Position numbers and translations under genes: made by a program. A DNA stretch of 51,845 bases from Burkholderiaceae bacterium (lineage in GTDB: Bacteria > Pseudomonadota > Gammaproteobacteria > Burkholderiales > Burkholderiaceae_C). Location of the stretch: positions 1 to 51,845 of the forward strand of contig JAKLLA010000024.1 in assembly GCA_023150375.1 (NCBI GenBank), written 5' to 3'. The stretch's first letter is position 1; every line of letters starts with the position of its first letter. Under the pieces are notes generated by a model. That model saw only the letters and a program-made list of their open reading frames with translations. It was not told the origin of the DNA and did not search any database. Shown here piece by piece: positions 28,254 to 36,134 of the stretch.

Positions 28254-29195
28254 ATGGCGATCCGCGTCCACCTGCCTCCCCGCTTTGCCGAGCCCTACCT
28301 GGCCGCGCTGCGCCAGGCGGCGCCAGACCTCCCCATCTGGCTCGACGGCGATCCGCATGACCCGGCTCAGGTCGAGCTGCTGCTGGCCTGGAGCCTGACG
28401 CCCGGGCTGGTCGCCTCGCTGCCGCGGTTGCGCGCGGTCTGCTCGATCGGCGCCGGAGTGGACAAGCTGCTGGCCGCCCCGGACCTGCCGCCGGAACTGC
28501 CGGTGCTGCGCGTCAGCGACCCGCAGCAGAACCAGGCCATCGCCCAGTACGTGCTGGCCTGCGCGCTGCGCCACCTGCGCGAGCTGCCGCGTTACGAGGC
28601 CCAGCAGGCGCAGGCGCACTGGCGCCGCCACCCGCAGCGGCCGCTGGCGCAGTGCCGCCTCGGGCTGCTCGGCCAGGGCGCGGTGGCGCAGGCCGTCGCC
28701 CGCGCGGCGCAGGCGCTGGGCCTGCCGGTGGCGCTGTGGGGGCGCGGGCCGCGGCCGCTGCCGCCGGACCTCGCCGGCCTGCGCTGTGAGCACGGCGAGG
28801 CCGGGCTGGCTCGCCTGCTGGCCGACAGCGACGTGCTGGTCTGCACCCTGCCGCTGACCCCGGCCACCGAGAGCCTGCTCGACCGTGCCCGCCTGAGCCA
28901 GCTGCCGCGCGGCGCCTACCTGATCCAGGTCGGGCGCGGCGAGCAGCTGGTCGATGCCGACCTGCGTGCCCTGCTCGACGAGGGCCACCTGGCCGGCGCC
29001 GCGCTGGACGTCTACCGCGTCGAGCCCCCGCCGCCGGAGCACTGGGCCTGGCGGCACCCGTTGGTCTTCGCCAGCCCGCACATCGCCGGCGAGGCCCGCC
29101 ACGCGCTCGTCGCCGCCACTTGTCTCGATGCGCTGCGCGCTCTGCGTGAAGGGCGGACGCCAGCGGGTGTGGTGGACCGCACCGCGGGGTACTGA
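28254..29195 (+). CDS. D-2-hydroxyacid dehydrogenase (GhrA-like)
   Basis: A 313-residue NAD(P)-dependent dehydrogenase. The N-terminal part contains LRAVCSIGAGVDKLL. The Rossmann loop is degraded-looking but present (RLGLLGQGAVAQAVARAAQALGLPVALWGRGP). The catalytic Arg, Glu and His are in IQVGRGEQLVDADL, ALDVYRVEPPPPEHWAW and FASPHIAGEA. This resembles glyoxylate/hydroxypyruvate reductase A. The stop is 1 bp from the stop of the convergent lysA gene. It ends the catabolic run and could reduce an alpha-keto product of the aldolase. Confidence 0.88.
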   Translation: MAIRVHLPPRFAEPYLAALRQAAPDLPIWLDGDPHDPAQVELLLAWSLTPGLVASLPRLRAVCSIGAGVDKLLAAPDLPPELPVLRVSDPQQNQAIAQYVLACALRHLRELPRYEAQQAQAHWRRHPQRPLAQCRLGLLGQGAVAQAVARAAQALGLPVALWGRGPRPLPPDLAGLRCEHGEAGLARLLADSDVLVCTLPLTPATESLLDRARLSQLPRGAYLIQVGRGEQLVDADLRALLDEGHLAGAALDVYRVEPPPPEHWAWRHPLVFASPHIAGEARHALVAATCLDALRALREGRTPAGVVDRTAGY

Positions 29196-29196
29196 C

Positions 29197-30465
29197 TCAA
29201 CCCGCTGGGTCGAGCTCCAGCGCCAGCAGCTCGTCGAGGGTCTGGCGGCGGCGGATCAGGCGGTCCGTGTCGCCGTCGACCAGCACCTCGGGGATCAGCG
29301 GGCGGCTGTTGTAGTTGCTGGACATGCTGGCGCCGTAGGCCCCGGCGTCGTGGAAGACCAGCAGGTCGCCCACCTGCGCCTGCGGCAGCGGACGCGACAG
29401 CACCACGCCGCCTTCACCCTGGGTGAACACGTCGCCCGATTCGCACAGCGGCCCGGCCACCACGGTGGGGCGCATCGGCCGCTCGGCAGCCGCATCGGCC
29501 GGCAGCAGGCTGATGCCGTGGAAGGCGCCGTACATGCTCGGGCGCATCAGGTCGTTGAAGCCGGCGTCCACCAGCGCGAAGTGGTTGGCACCCACGTCCT
29601 TGGTGGCACGCACCTCGGCCAGCAGCAGGCCGGCCTCGGCCACCAGATAGCGGCCCGGTTCCAGCTCCAGGTGGATGGCGTGGCCGCGCGCGGCGGCGAT
29701 CTCGCGGCGCGCCGCGTCCCACAGGCCGTGGTAGTGCGCCACATCGATGCGGGCATCGCCGACGCGGTAGGGGATCGACAGGCCGCCGCCGGCCGAGATC
29801 GCCTCGATCGGCAGGTCCACCCGCGCCGCCAGCGCCACCATCGCCTGGCAGACCTGCTGCAGGTGGCCGTAGTCCACGCCCGAGCCGATGTGCATGTGCA
29901 GCCCCACCAGCGTCAGGCCAGTGGTGCGGATCACGTCCAGCGCCGCAGCCAGGTCGCTGTGCCAGATGCCGTGCTTGCTGTGCTCGCCGCCGGTGTTGGT
30001 CTTGTTGCTGTGGCCGTGGCCGAAGCCCGGGTTGATGCGCAGCCAGACGCGGTGGCCCGGGTGCGCCGCGCCCAGCTGGCGCAGCATGTCGATCGAGCCG
30101 GCGTTGACCGGGATGTCCTCGGCCACCACCCTGGCCAGCGTGGCGGTGTCCAGCAGGTCGGCGGTGAAGACGATCTCCGAGGCCCCACCGGTGCGGCTGC
30201 CGCCGCGATAACCGGCGGCCAGCGCCCGCTCGATCTCGCCCAGCGAGACGGCGTCCACCACCACGCCCTGCTCGCGCATCAGCCGCAGCAGGTGGATGTT
30301 GGAGTTCGCCTTCTGCGCGAAGCGGACCGTGTCGAAGGCCTTCAGCGCGGCGATGCGGCTGCGGATGGTCGCGGCGTCGTAGACCCACAGCGGCGTGCCG
30401 TGCTGCCGGGCGAGGGCGCGCAGGCGTTGGGCGTCGATGGGCAGGGGCTTGGGCGAGTGCGGCAT
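29197..30465 (-). CDS. lysA: diaminopimelate decarboxylase
   Basis: A 422-residue PLP enzyme that makes L-lysine and CO2 from meso-diaminopimelate. The PLP lysine is Lys52 in VRFAQKANSNIHLLRLMREQG. The phosphate-binding GGGLSIPY, HIGSGVDY, ELEPGRYLV and the catalytic-site CESGDVFTQ and GAYGASMSSNYNSRPL motifs are all present. From memory the sequence follows the E. coli enzyme along its whole length, including MPHS at the start and RRRQTLDELLALEL at the end. I chose the ATG giving this start. It is divergent from a LysR gene of the same E. coli-like type, the likely activator. Confidence 0.93.
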   Translation of the reverse strand: MPHSPKPLPIDAQRLRALARQHGTPLWVYDAATIRSRIAALKAFDTVRFAQKANSNIHLLRLMREQGVVVDAVSLGEIERALAAGYRGGSRTGGASEIVFTADLLDTATLARVVAEDIPVNAGSIDMLRQLGAAHPGHRVWLRINPGFGHGHSNKTNTGGEHSKHGIWHSDLAAALDVIRTTGLTLVGLHMHIGSGVDYGHLQQVCQAMVALAARVDLPIEAISAGGGLSIPYRVGDARIDVAHYHGLWDAARREIAAARGHAIHLELEPGRYLVAEAGLLLAEVRATKDVGANHFALVDAGFNDLMRPSMYGAFHGISLLPADAAAERPMRPTVVAGPLCESGDVFTQGEGGVVLSRPLPQAQVGDLLVFHDAGAYGASMSSNYNSRPLIPEVLVDGDTDRLIRRRQTLDELLALELDPAG

Positions 30466-30528
30466 GGCGATGGGAGCGTGCGGATCGGGCGGTTCAGGAA
30501 TGCCGCGATGCTGCCGCAGCCAGCTCAT

Positions 30529-30564
30529 TCAATCCAGTTCCGATTGATGTGGCATCGATTCGAT
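30529..30564. promoter_or_regulatory. candidate LysR operator region between lysA and lysR
   Basis: Two dyads in the 116-bp divergent region: TCAATC (30529-30534) with GATTGA (30542-30547) around 7 bp, and the perfect 11-bp palindrome ATCGA-T-TCGAT (30554-30564). The region is clearly lower in GC than its surroundings, fitting two back-to-back promoters. Confidence 0.45.
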
Positions 30565-30581
30565 CTTGATATGCTGACCAC

Positions 30582-31502
30582 GTGAAACTGACCCACCGCC
30601 AGATCGAAGTCTTCCGCGCCCTGATGCTGACCGGCCACGCCACCCGGGCGGCCGAGCGGCTGCACACCTCGCAGCCCACCATCAGCCGCGAGCTGGCAAG
30701 GCTGGAGCAGGTGCTGGGCCTGACACTGTTCGACCGCATCGGTGGCCGCCTGCGCCCCACCGCCCGCGCGCTGGCGCTGCAGGAGGAGGTGGAGCGCTCC
30801 TTCGTCGGGCTGGAACGCATCGCCGCCACGGCGGCCTCGCTGCGCGACTTCGCCGAGGGGCGCCTCGCGCTGGCCTGTCTGCCCGCGCTGTCGCAGGCCC
30901 TGCTGCCCGATGCGGTGCGCCGCTTCGTCGCGGCCTGGCCGCGCGCGGGCGTGTCCATCCGCGCGCAGGAGTCGCCGCTGCTGGAGCGCGAACTCAGCGA
31001 GCAGCGCCACGACCTGGGCCTGACCGAACGCCTCGAGGCCCCGCCCGCCACCCGCAGCACCCTGCTGCTCGAGGCCGACGAAGTGGCCGTGCTGCCCACC
31101 GGCCACCCGCTGCTGGCGCACACGGTGCTGCAGCCGCAGGACTTCGCCGACCAGCCCTTCGTCAGCTTCGCCCCCACCGACCCCTACCGCCCCATCGTCG
31201 ACGCCCTGTTTGCCCAAGCCGGCGTGACCCGTCAGCTCGCCCTCGAAGCCGACAGCGCCGCCGCCTGCTGCGCCCTGGTCCGCCAGGGCCTGGGCCTGGC
31301 CATCGTCAACCCGCTGACGGCCCTCGAATGGTCCGGCGCCGGCCTGCAGCTGCGCCCGCTGACCATGCGCGTGCCCTTCAGCGTGGCGCTGGTGGAGCCG
31401 ACGCTGCGGGTGGAGCATCCGCTGCGGGGCGCGTTCGTGGCGGCACTGAAGGAGGCGGCGGGGGCGTTGCGGGAGCGGTTGGGGTCGGCGGTCGGAACCT
31501 GA
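30582..31502 (+). CDS. lysR: LysR, transcriptional activator of lysA
   Basis: A 306-residue LysR-type regulator. The helix-turn-helix is at 1-65 (THRQIEVFRALMLTGHATRAAERLHTSQPTISRELARLEQVLGL). The effector domain has LACLPALSQALLPD, QESPLLERELSEQRHDLGLTE, DEVAVLPTGHPLL and GLAIVNPLTALEW. These segments match E. coli LysR as I remember it, which activates lysA when diaminopimelate is present and is repressed by lysine. Divergent arrangement with lysA is the same as in E. coli. The start is GTG; the nearby ATG at 30571 is in another frame and closes at once. Confidence 0.93.
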   Translation: MKLTHRQIEVFRALMLTGHATRAAERLHTSQPTISRELARLEQVLGLTLFDRIGGRLRPTARALALQEEVERSFVGLERIAATAASLRDFAEGRLALACLPALSQALLPDAVRRFVAAWPRAGVSIRAQESPLLERELSEQRHDLGLTERLEAPPATRSTLLLEADEVAVLPTGHPLLAHTVLQPQDFADQPFVSFAPTDPYRPIVDALFAQAGVTRQLALEADSAAACCALVRQGLGLAIVNPLTALEWSGAGLQLRPLTMRVPFSVALVEPTLRVEHPLRGAFVAALKEAAGALRERLGSAVGT

Positions 31503-31575
31503 GCCGACCCCGAAATGAGGGGAGTGGGCAGAAGCAGTGATCCGCGCAAGACGTTTCTGCTAAATCTGGCTAACC

Positions 31576-31613
31576 TGACCAAGATGACCAAGATGACCAA
31601 GTTCTGCTATTGT
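31576..31613 (+). promoter_or_regulatory. toxin-antitoxin promoter with three 9-bp direct repeats
   Basis: TGACCAAGA, TGACCAAGA and TGACCAAGT in tandem at 31576-31602 overlap a -35-like ATGACC. A -10-like TATTGT follows at 31608-31613. The AT-richer composition and iterated boxes suggest autoregulation by the antitoxin encoded at 31655. Confidence 0.5.
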
Positions 31614-31654
31614 GAGGCCCGGGTCCGATCCTGCACCGTCCATGGGGAGTTCGC

Positions 31655-31948
31655 ATGCAAGTCAACATCCTCGAAGCCAAGAGCCAGCTCTCGCAGTTGA
31701 TCAAGTCAGCGCAGGCCGGTGAAGAGGTGGTGATCGCCAATCGCGGAGAACCAGTGGCGCGGCTGGTGCCGATCGGCGCGCCGACGGGGCGGCCCGTGCC
31801 GCGGCTGGCCACGGCACGTGAGTGGGTACCGCGGCAGCCCGGCGGTGTGGCGCAATGGCTGGAGGCGCATCCGCTGCCGGCCTACCTGCGGCGCAGTGCG
31901 CAGGAGATCGACGCCGCCATCCAGGAAGAGCGCGACGCCTGGGAGTGA
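31655..31948 (+). CDS. type II antitoxin, Phd/YefM family
   Basis: A 97-residue protein. The N-terminal half is a Phd/YefM DNA-binding domain: MQVNILEAKSQLSQLIKSAQAGEEVVIANRGEPVARLVPI. The rest is a flexible C-terminal region that should wrap the toxin (LPAYLRRSAQEIDAAIQEERDAWE). It is paired with a PIN-domain toxin gene starting 4 bp after its stop. Such proteins neutralise the toxin and repress their own promoter, here probably through the direct repeats upstream. Confidence 0.9.
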   Translation: MQVNILEAKSQLSQLIKSAQAGEEVVIANRGEPVARLVPIGAPTGRPVPRLATAREWVPRQPGGVAQWLEAHPLPAYLRRSAQEIDAAIQEERDAWE

Positions 31949-31952
31949 GCCG

Positions 31953-32354
31953 GTGATCTACCTCGACGCCAGCATCCTGATCTACGCCTGCGAAGACCAC
32001 CCGGCCTACGGCGCCACCGTTCGGGCGGCACTGGCAAGCCGTGCCGAGGAGCGCTTTGCCCTGTCGCCGCTGACCCGCATGGAATGCCTGGTCAAGCCGA
32101 TGCGCACCGGCAATCTTGCGCTGCAGCGCCACTACGAGGCCTTCTTCGAGCGCTTCGTGTGGCTGCCGGTGGACGACGAGGTGTTTGCGCAGGCCACCCA
32201 GCTGCGCGCCCGGCATGGCCTGAAGACGCCGGATGCGCTGCAACTGGCCTGTGCTCAGCTCCACGGCTGTGACGAACTCTGGACCCACGACGACCGGCTG
32301 GCTCAGGCGGGTCACGGCCTCGCGGTGAACCTCCTGGGCCGACCGGTGGGCTGA
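31953..32354 (+). CDS. vapC: type II toxin, VapC-like PIN-domain ribonuclease
   Basis: A 133-residue PIN-domain protein expected to cleave RNA in a Mg2+-dependent way. The acidic active-site residues are visible: Asp5 (IYLDASILIY), Glu44 (TRMECLV), Asp94 (LKTPDALQLA) and Asp113/114 (WTHDDRLAQ). The start is GTG, 4 bp after the antitoxin stop. Complete-looking and probably active. The pairing of a Phd-type antitoxin with a PIN toxin is common. Confidence 0.9.
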   Translation: MIYLDASILIYACEDHPAYGATVRAALASRAEERFALSPLTRMECLVKPMRTGNLALQRHYEAFFERFVWLPVDDEVFAQATQLRARHGLKTPDALQLACAQLHGCDELWTHDDRLAQAGHGLAVNLLGRPVG

Positions 32355-32361
32355 AGCCGTC

Positions 32362-32384
32362 GGGAAAAAGCCCGCATCCGGGCT
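32362..32384 (-). terminator. Rho-independent terminator pointing leftward
   Basis: AGCCCG (32369-32374), loop CATC, CGGGCT (32379-32384). On the minus strand the stem is followed by a run of five T (complement of A at 32365-32369), a good intrinsic terminator for leftward transcription. On the plus strand the stem is followed by CTCCC, so it would not work well for the toxin gene. No minus-strand gene is seen to its right. Confidence 0.55.
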
Positions 32385-32537
32385 CTCCCTGAGCGGCCCG
32401 TTCCGGTGCGCACCGGCGCCGGGCTTCGGCGTACAGTGCGCCACCGCCGGGATCGGCCAGGCAGCGCCAGAGTGCCGGCCGGTCCGCGGTCGACCCGGAC
32501 GGGATCGACCGTTTCCGCCCCGCGAAGGAGACCCGCG

Positions 32538-34562
32538 ATGGAATGGATGCAGCGCGAACACATCGACACGGTGATGCGCCTGGTGGATGCGCCCCTGCGT
32601 GCGCTGGCGCTGCCGCCCGGAGCGGGGCTGCCGGACGCCGTCATCCACGACTCCTGGCGGCGCTGCGTGCACCAGCACCGGCTGGACCCCACGCGCATGC
32701 AGGAGGCGGTGATCCTGCCGCAGCAGCGCGTGCGCGAGCACCGCGAGCGCATCGAGGACTTCCTGCACATCGCCCGGCACGGGCTGGAGACGCTCTACCA
32801 GCAGGTGGCCGGCATGGGCTACTGCGTGCTGCTGACCGACGAGCGCGGCGTGACGGTGGACTTCATCGGCGACCTGCAGGTCGACGCCAGCCTGCGCCGC
32901 GCCGGGCTCTACCTGGGCGCGGACTGGAGCGAGCACCACGCCGGCACCTGCGGCGTGGGCACCGCGATCGTGACCGGCCAGGCGCTGACGGTGCACCGGG
33001 GCGATCACTTCGACGCCACGCACATTCCGCTGACCTGCACCGCCGCGCCGGTGCACGACCCGCTGGGGCGGCTGCGCGCCATCCTGGACATCTCGGCGCT
33101 GAGTTCGCCGCAGACCAAGGACAGCCAGCACCTGGCGCTGCAGCTGGTCAAGGTCTACGCCCAGCATGTCGAGAACGCCAACTTCCTGCGCTGGTTCCAG
33201 CGCGACTGGGTGCTCAAGCTGAACCCGGCGCCGGAGTTCGTCGACGCCAACCCGGAGTACCTGCTGGCCCTGGACGCCGGTGGGCACATCATCGGCCACA
33301 ACCGCCGTGCCCAGCTGCTGCTGGAGGCCGAGCGGGCGGCACCGGCCGGCGGCAGTGGCGCGCGCTCGGTGATCGGGCTGCCCTTCGCGGCGCTGTTCGA
33401 TGCGCGCTTCGAGGAGATGGGCCGCTTCGTGGCCTCGCGGCCCTCCGACCAGCGTGCGCTGACGCTGCGCGCCAGCGGTCGGCTGCTGTTCGCCCGCGCG
33501 GAGCCACCGCCCACGCGCTGGGCCACCGGGCCGCTGGCCGAGCCGGCGGCGCCGCGCCGGCTGCCTGAACCCCTGGCGGCGCTGTCGGGCGGCGATGCGG
33601 CGCTGGACCGGCAGATCGAGCGCGCCAGCCGGCTGGTCGACTCGCCGATCAGCATCCTGCTCACCGGCGAGACCGGCACCGGCAAGGAGTACTTCGCCCG
33701 CGCCCTGCATGCGGCCAGCCAGCGCCGCAGCCGTCCCTACGTGGCAGTGAACTGCGCGGCCATTCCCGAGGGGCTGATCGAGAGCGAGCTGTTCGGCCAC
33801 GCCGCCGGCAGCTTCACCGGCGCGGCGGCCAAGGGCAAGCGCGGGCTGATCCTGGAGGCCGACGGCGGCACGCTCTTCCTCGACGAGATCGGCGACATGC
33901 CCGCCGGGGCCCAGGCCCGGCTGCTGCGCGTGCTGGCCGAGCGCGAGGTGCTGCCGGTGGGCGCCACACGGCCGGTGCCGGTGAACCTGCGCGTGGTGTC
34001 GGCCACGCACCGCGATCTGGAAGCCAGGGTGCGCGCCGGCCAGTTCCGCGACGACCTCTACTACCGCCTCAACGGCGCCCACCTGCGCCTGCCGCCGCTG
34101 CGCGAGCGCCGCGACCTGGACTGGCTGCTGGCGCGCCTGCTGCGCCAGGCCACGCCGGCGGGGCAGGCGGTGCCGGCGCTGTCGCCCGAGGCGGCGCAGT
34201 GGCTGCACGCCTGGCACTGGCCCGGCAACCTGCGCGAGCTGCGCAACGTGGTGGAGTACGCCTGCGCGGTCTGCTCGGGCGGCTACATCCAGCTGGGCGA
34301 CCTGCCCGATGCGCTGCTGGCGGCGCTGCAGGCGGCCCCGCCAGCACCGGCCGCCGCGCCGGGCGCCATGGCCTGCCCGCCGGTGGGGGCGCCCGCCGAC
34401 GCCGCGCTGCTGCCGCCGCAGGCCCAGCTGCTGCTGCAGTACCTGCGCGCCGCGCAGTGGAACGTCAGCACCGTGGCGCGCCAGCTCGGCGTGGCGCGCA
34501 TGACGCTGTACCGGCGCATGAAGCGCTGGGGCCTCGAGGCGCCGAACCGCCAGGCGCACTGA
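32538..34562 (+). CDS. acoR: AcoR, sigma-54-dependent activator of acetoin catabolism
   Basis: A 674-residue bacterial enhancer-binding protein. An N-terminal GAF-type sensor region (about 50-230, including GMGYCVLLTDERGVTVDFIGD and HHAGTCGVGTA) precedes the AAA+ domain. That domain has Walker A GETGTGKE (377-384), a GSFTGA variant of the sigma-54 contact loop GAFTGA (424-429) and Walker B GGTLFLDEIGDM. A Fis-type helix-turn-helix lies at the C-terminus (NVSTVARQLGVARMTLYRRMKRWG). GAAGGAGA precedes the ATG. It sits directly upstream of acoXABC, preceded by a sigma-54 promoter, as in Cupriavidus necator. Confidence 0.92.
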   Translation: MEWMQREHIDTVMRLVDAPLRALALPPGAGLPDAVIHDSWRRCVHQHRLDPTRMQEAVILPQQRVREHRERIEDFLHIARHGLETLYQQVAGMGYCVLLTDERGVTVDFIGDLQVDASLRRAGLYLGADWSEHHAGTCGVGTAIVTGQALTVHRGDHFDATHIPLTCTAAPVHDPLGRLRAILDISALSSPQTKDSQHLALQLVKVYAQHVENANFLRWFQRDWVLKLNPAPEFVDANPEYLLALDAGGHIIGHNRRAQLLLEAERAAPAGGSGARSVIGLPFAALFDARFEEMGRFVASRPSDQRALTLRASGRLLFARAEPPPTRWATGPLAEPAAPRRLPEPLAALSGGDAALDRQIERASRLVDSPISILLTGETGTGKEYFARALHAASQRRSRPYVAVNCAAIPEGLIESELFGHAAGSFTGAAAKGKRGLILEADGGTLFLDEIGDMPAGAQARLLRVLAEREVLPVGATRPVPVNLRVVSATHRDLEARVRAGQFRDDLYYRLNGAHLRLPPLRERRDLDWLLARLLRQATPAGQAVPALSPEAAQWLHAWHWPGNLRELRNVVEYACAVCSGGYIQLGDLPDALLAALQAAPPAPAAAPGAMACPPVGAPADAALLPPQAQLLLQYLRAAQWNVSTVARQLGVARMTLYRRMKRWGLEAPNRQAH

Positions 34563-34573
34563 CGCCCGCTCGT

Positions 34574-34613
34574 CCAGGTCTCCAGGTCTCCAGGTCTCCG
34601 GGTCTCCGGGTCT
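34574..34613. repeat. tandem repeat, five 8-bp units
   Basis: Three copies of CCAGGTCT followed by two copies of CCGGGTCT, starting 12 bp after the acoR stop. Non-coding. Such 8-bp arrays are prone to slipped-strand length change. Confidence 0.9.
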
Positions 34614-34636
34614 GCCGCGTCCCGGCCGGGCGACGC

Positions 34637-34678
34637 CTGTCACAGCCCGGGCCTGTGACAGCTGTCACAGCGTGACAT
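34637..34678. promoter_or_regulatory. palindromic upstream activating sites of the aco operon
   Basis: CTGTCACAG (34637-34645) and CTGTGACAG (34653-34661) form an inverted repeat around CCCGGGC. A second CTGTCACAG (34662-34670) abuts and makes the dyad TGTGACAGCTGTCACA. A further CGTGACA follows. The sites lie about 100-130 bp upstream of the -24/-12 promoter, where enhancer-binding proteins such as AcoR act. The central dyad also equals the CRP consensus TGTGA-N6-TCACA. Confidence 0.6.
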
Positions 34679-34768
34679 TGCTGCAGTGCCGCGCGCCGCG
34701 CACCGCGGCGGGCGCGAAGGCGCGCGGCGGCTGACCGGCCGGCGCTGCTGCACTGCGACAAGCCGGCC

Positions 34769-34784
34769 TGGCGCGCGGCTTGCG
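34769..34784 (+). promoter_or_regulatory. sigma-54 (-24/-12) promoter of acoXABC
   Basis: TGGCGCGCGGCTTGCG has the essential GG and GC dinucleotides separated by 10 bases and matches the TGGCAC-N5-TTGC pattern. The start site would be near 34795, 28 bp before acoX. An AcoR gene immediately upstream supports it. Confidence 0.7.
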
Positions 34785-34822
34785 CTCTTCCAGCGCATTG
34801 CAGCCCCGAGCGAGACCGCCCC

Positions 34823-36070
34823 GTGACAGCGCGCGCCGCCTTCCCCGCCTCCGATCCTGACCGGACCGCCCCCCCCGGTATGGTCGACGACGCCGGCCCG
34901 ACGATCGGCGTGATCGCCAACCCGGTGTCGGCGCGCGACATCCGCCGTATCGTCGCCAACGCCGGCAACCTGCAGATCACCGACCGCGTCAACATCGTGC
35001 TGCGCCTGCTGGCCGGCGCGGCGGCCGGGGGCGTGAAGCGCGCGCTGCTGATGCCCGACCGTGGCGGCATCCGCGCGCTGCTCGAGCGTCACCTGCGCCG
35101 CGAGCGCGAGTCGCGCCTCGATGCCGCGCAGACTGCCGTCTACCCGGACCTCGAGTTCCTCGACATGGAGCCGACCTCGACGGTGGCCGACACCTTCCTG
35201 GCCACCCGGCTGCTGCGCCAGCGCGGCGTGGCGGCCATCGTCGTGCTGGGTGGCGACGGCACCCACCGCGCGGTGGTGCGCGAGCTGGTGCTGGGGCAGG
35301 CGCCTGCGGGCGTGGGCGGGGCCGCGGCCGGGCTGCCGCCGATCGCCGGGCTGTCCACCGGCACCAACAACGCCTTTCCGGAGCTGCGCGAGCCCACCAT
35401 CACCGGGCTGGCGGTGGGCCTGTATGCCGCCGGCCGGGTGCCGGCCGATGCGGTGCGCCAGCCCAACAAGCTGATCGAGGTGAGCCTCGAGCCGCTGCCG
35501 GGCAGCGGCAGCGCCGCCGCGCCGCAGCGCGACATCGCCATCGTCGACGCGGTGGTCACGCGCGAGCACAGCATCGGCGCGCGCGCGCTGTGGAAGGCCG
35601 AGTCGCTCGACAGCGCCTACCTTGCCTTCGCGGATCCGCAGGCCATCGGCCTGTCGGCCATCGGCGGCCTGCTGCAGCCGGTGGGCCGGCGCGAGGCGGG
35701 CGGGCTGGCGGTGCAGTTGGCCGCCGATGCGCGCCACGCGCTGCTCGACCTGCACGCGCCGATCGCGCCCGGGCTGGTGCGGCCGGTGCCCATCGCCCAT
35801 TGGCAGCGCATGGTGGCCGACGAGCCGCTGACGGTGGCGCGCCGCAGCGGCACCGTGGCGCTGGACGGCGAGCGCGAGCTGCCCTTCGACGCCGGCCTGC
35901 AGGTGCGCATGACGCTGCGCGAGGCCGCCTTCTTCACGATCGACGTGCCGCGCTGCATGGCGCTGGCCGCACAGGAGGGCGCGCTGCGCCAGGCCCCGCG
36001 TGCCGCGCCCGAGTCCCTCCCCACCGATCGGCCCGGCGCCGACCTGGACGGGGCCACCCCCTTGCCCTGA
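34823..36070 (+). CDS. acoX: AcoX, acetoin catabolism protein (NAD kinase-like fold)
   Basis: A 415-residue protein of the AcoX family, related to ATP-NAD kinases. IGVIANPVSARDIRRIV at the start, the kinase-like VVLGGDGTHRAVV motif and IAGLSTGTNNAFPEL are clear. AcoX is encoded at the head of aco operons in Cupriavidus and relatives; its biochemical role remains uncertain. The GTG start is used here; ATG at 34880 is an alternative that would remove a 19-residue Pro-rich extension. First gene after the sigma-54 promoter. Confidence 0.9.
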   Translation: MTARAAFPASDPDRTAPPGMVDDAGPTIGVIANPVSARDIRRIVANAGNLQITDRVNIVLRLLAGAAAGGVKRALLMPDRGGIRALLERHLRRERESRLDAAQTAVYPDLEFLDMEPTSTVADTFLATRLLRQRGVAAIVVLGGDGTHRAVVRELVLGQAPAGVGGAAAGLPPIAGLSTGTNNAFPELREPTITGLAVGLYAAGRVPADAVRQPNKLIEVSLEPLPGSGSAAAPQRDIAIVDAVVTREHSIGARALWKAESLDSAYLAFADPQAIGLSAIGGLLQPVGRREAGGLAVQLAADARHALLDLHAPIAPGLVRPVPIAHWQRMVADEPLTVARRSGTVALDGERELPFDAGLQVRMTLREAAFFTIDVPRCMALAAQEGALRQAPRAAPESLPTDRPGADLDGATPLP

Positions 36071-36073
36071 CCC

Positions 36074-36093
36074 CCGGCGGGAACAGACGCCGG
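36074..36093 (+). other. hairpin between acoX and acoA
   Basis: CCGGCG and CGCCGG arms around an 8-base loop, followed by a moderately T-rich stretch. It may reduce readthrough or stabilise the acoA message. No full T-tract. Confidence 0.3.
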
Positions 36094-36134
36094 CATTGCT
36101 TCTTCGTTCACCCCCCACCGAGAGGAGACGCCCC

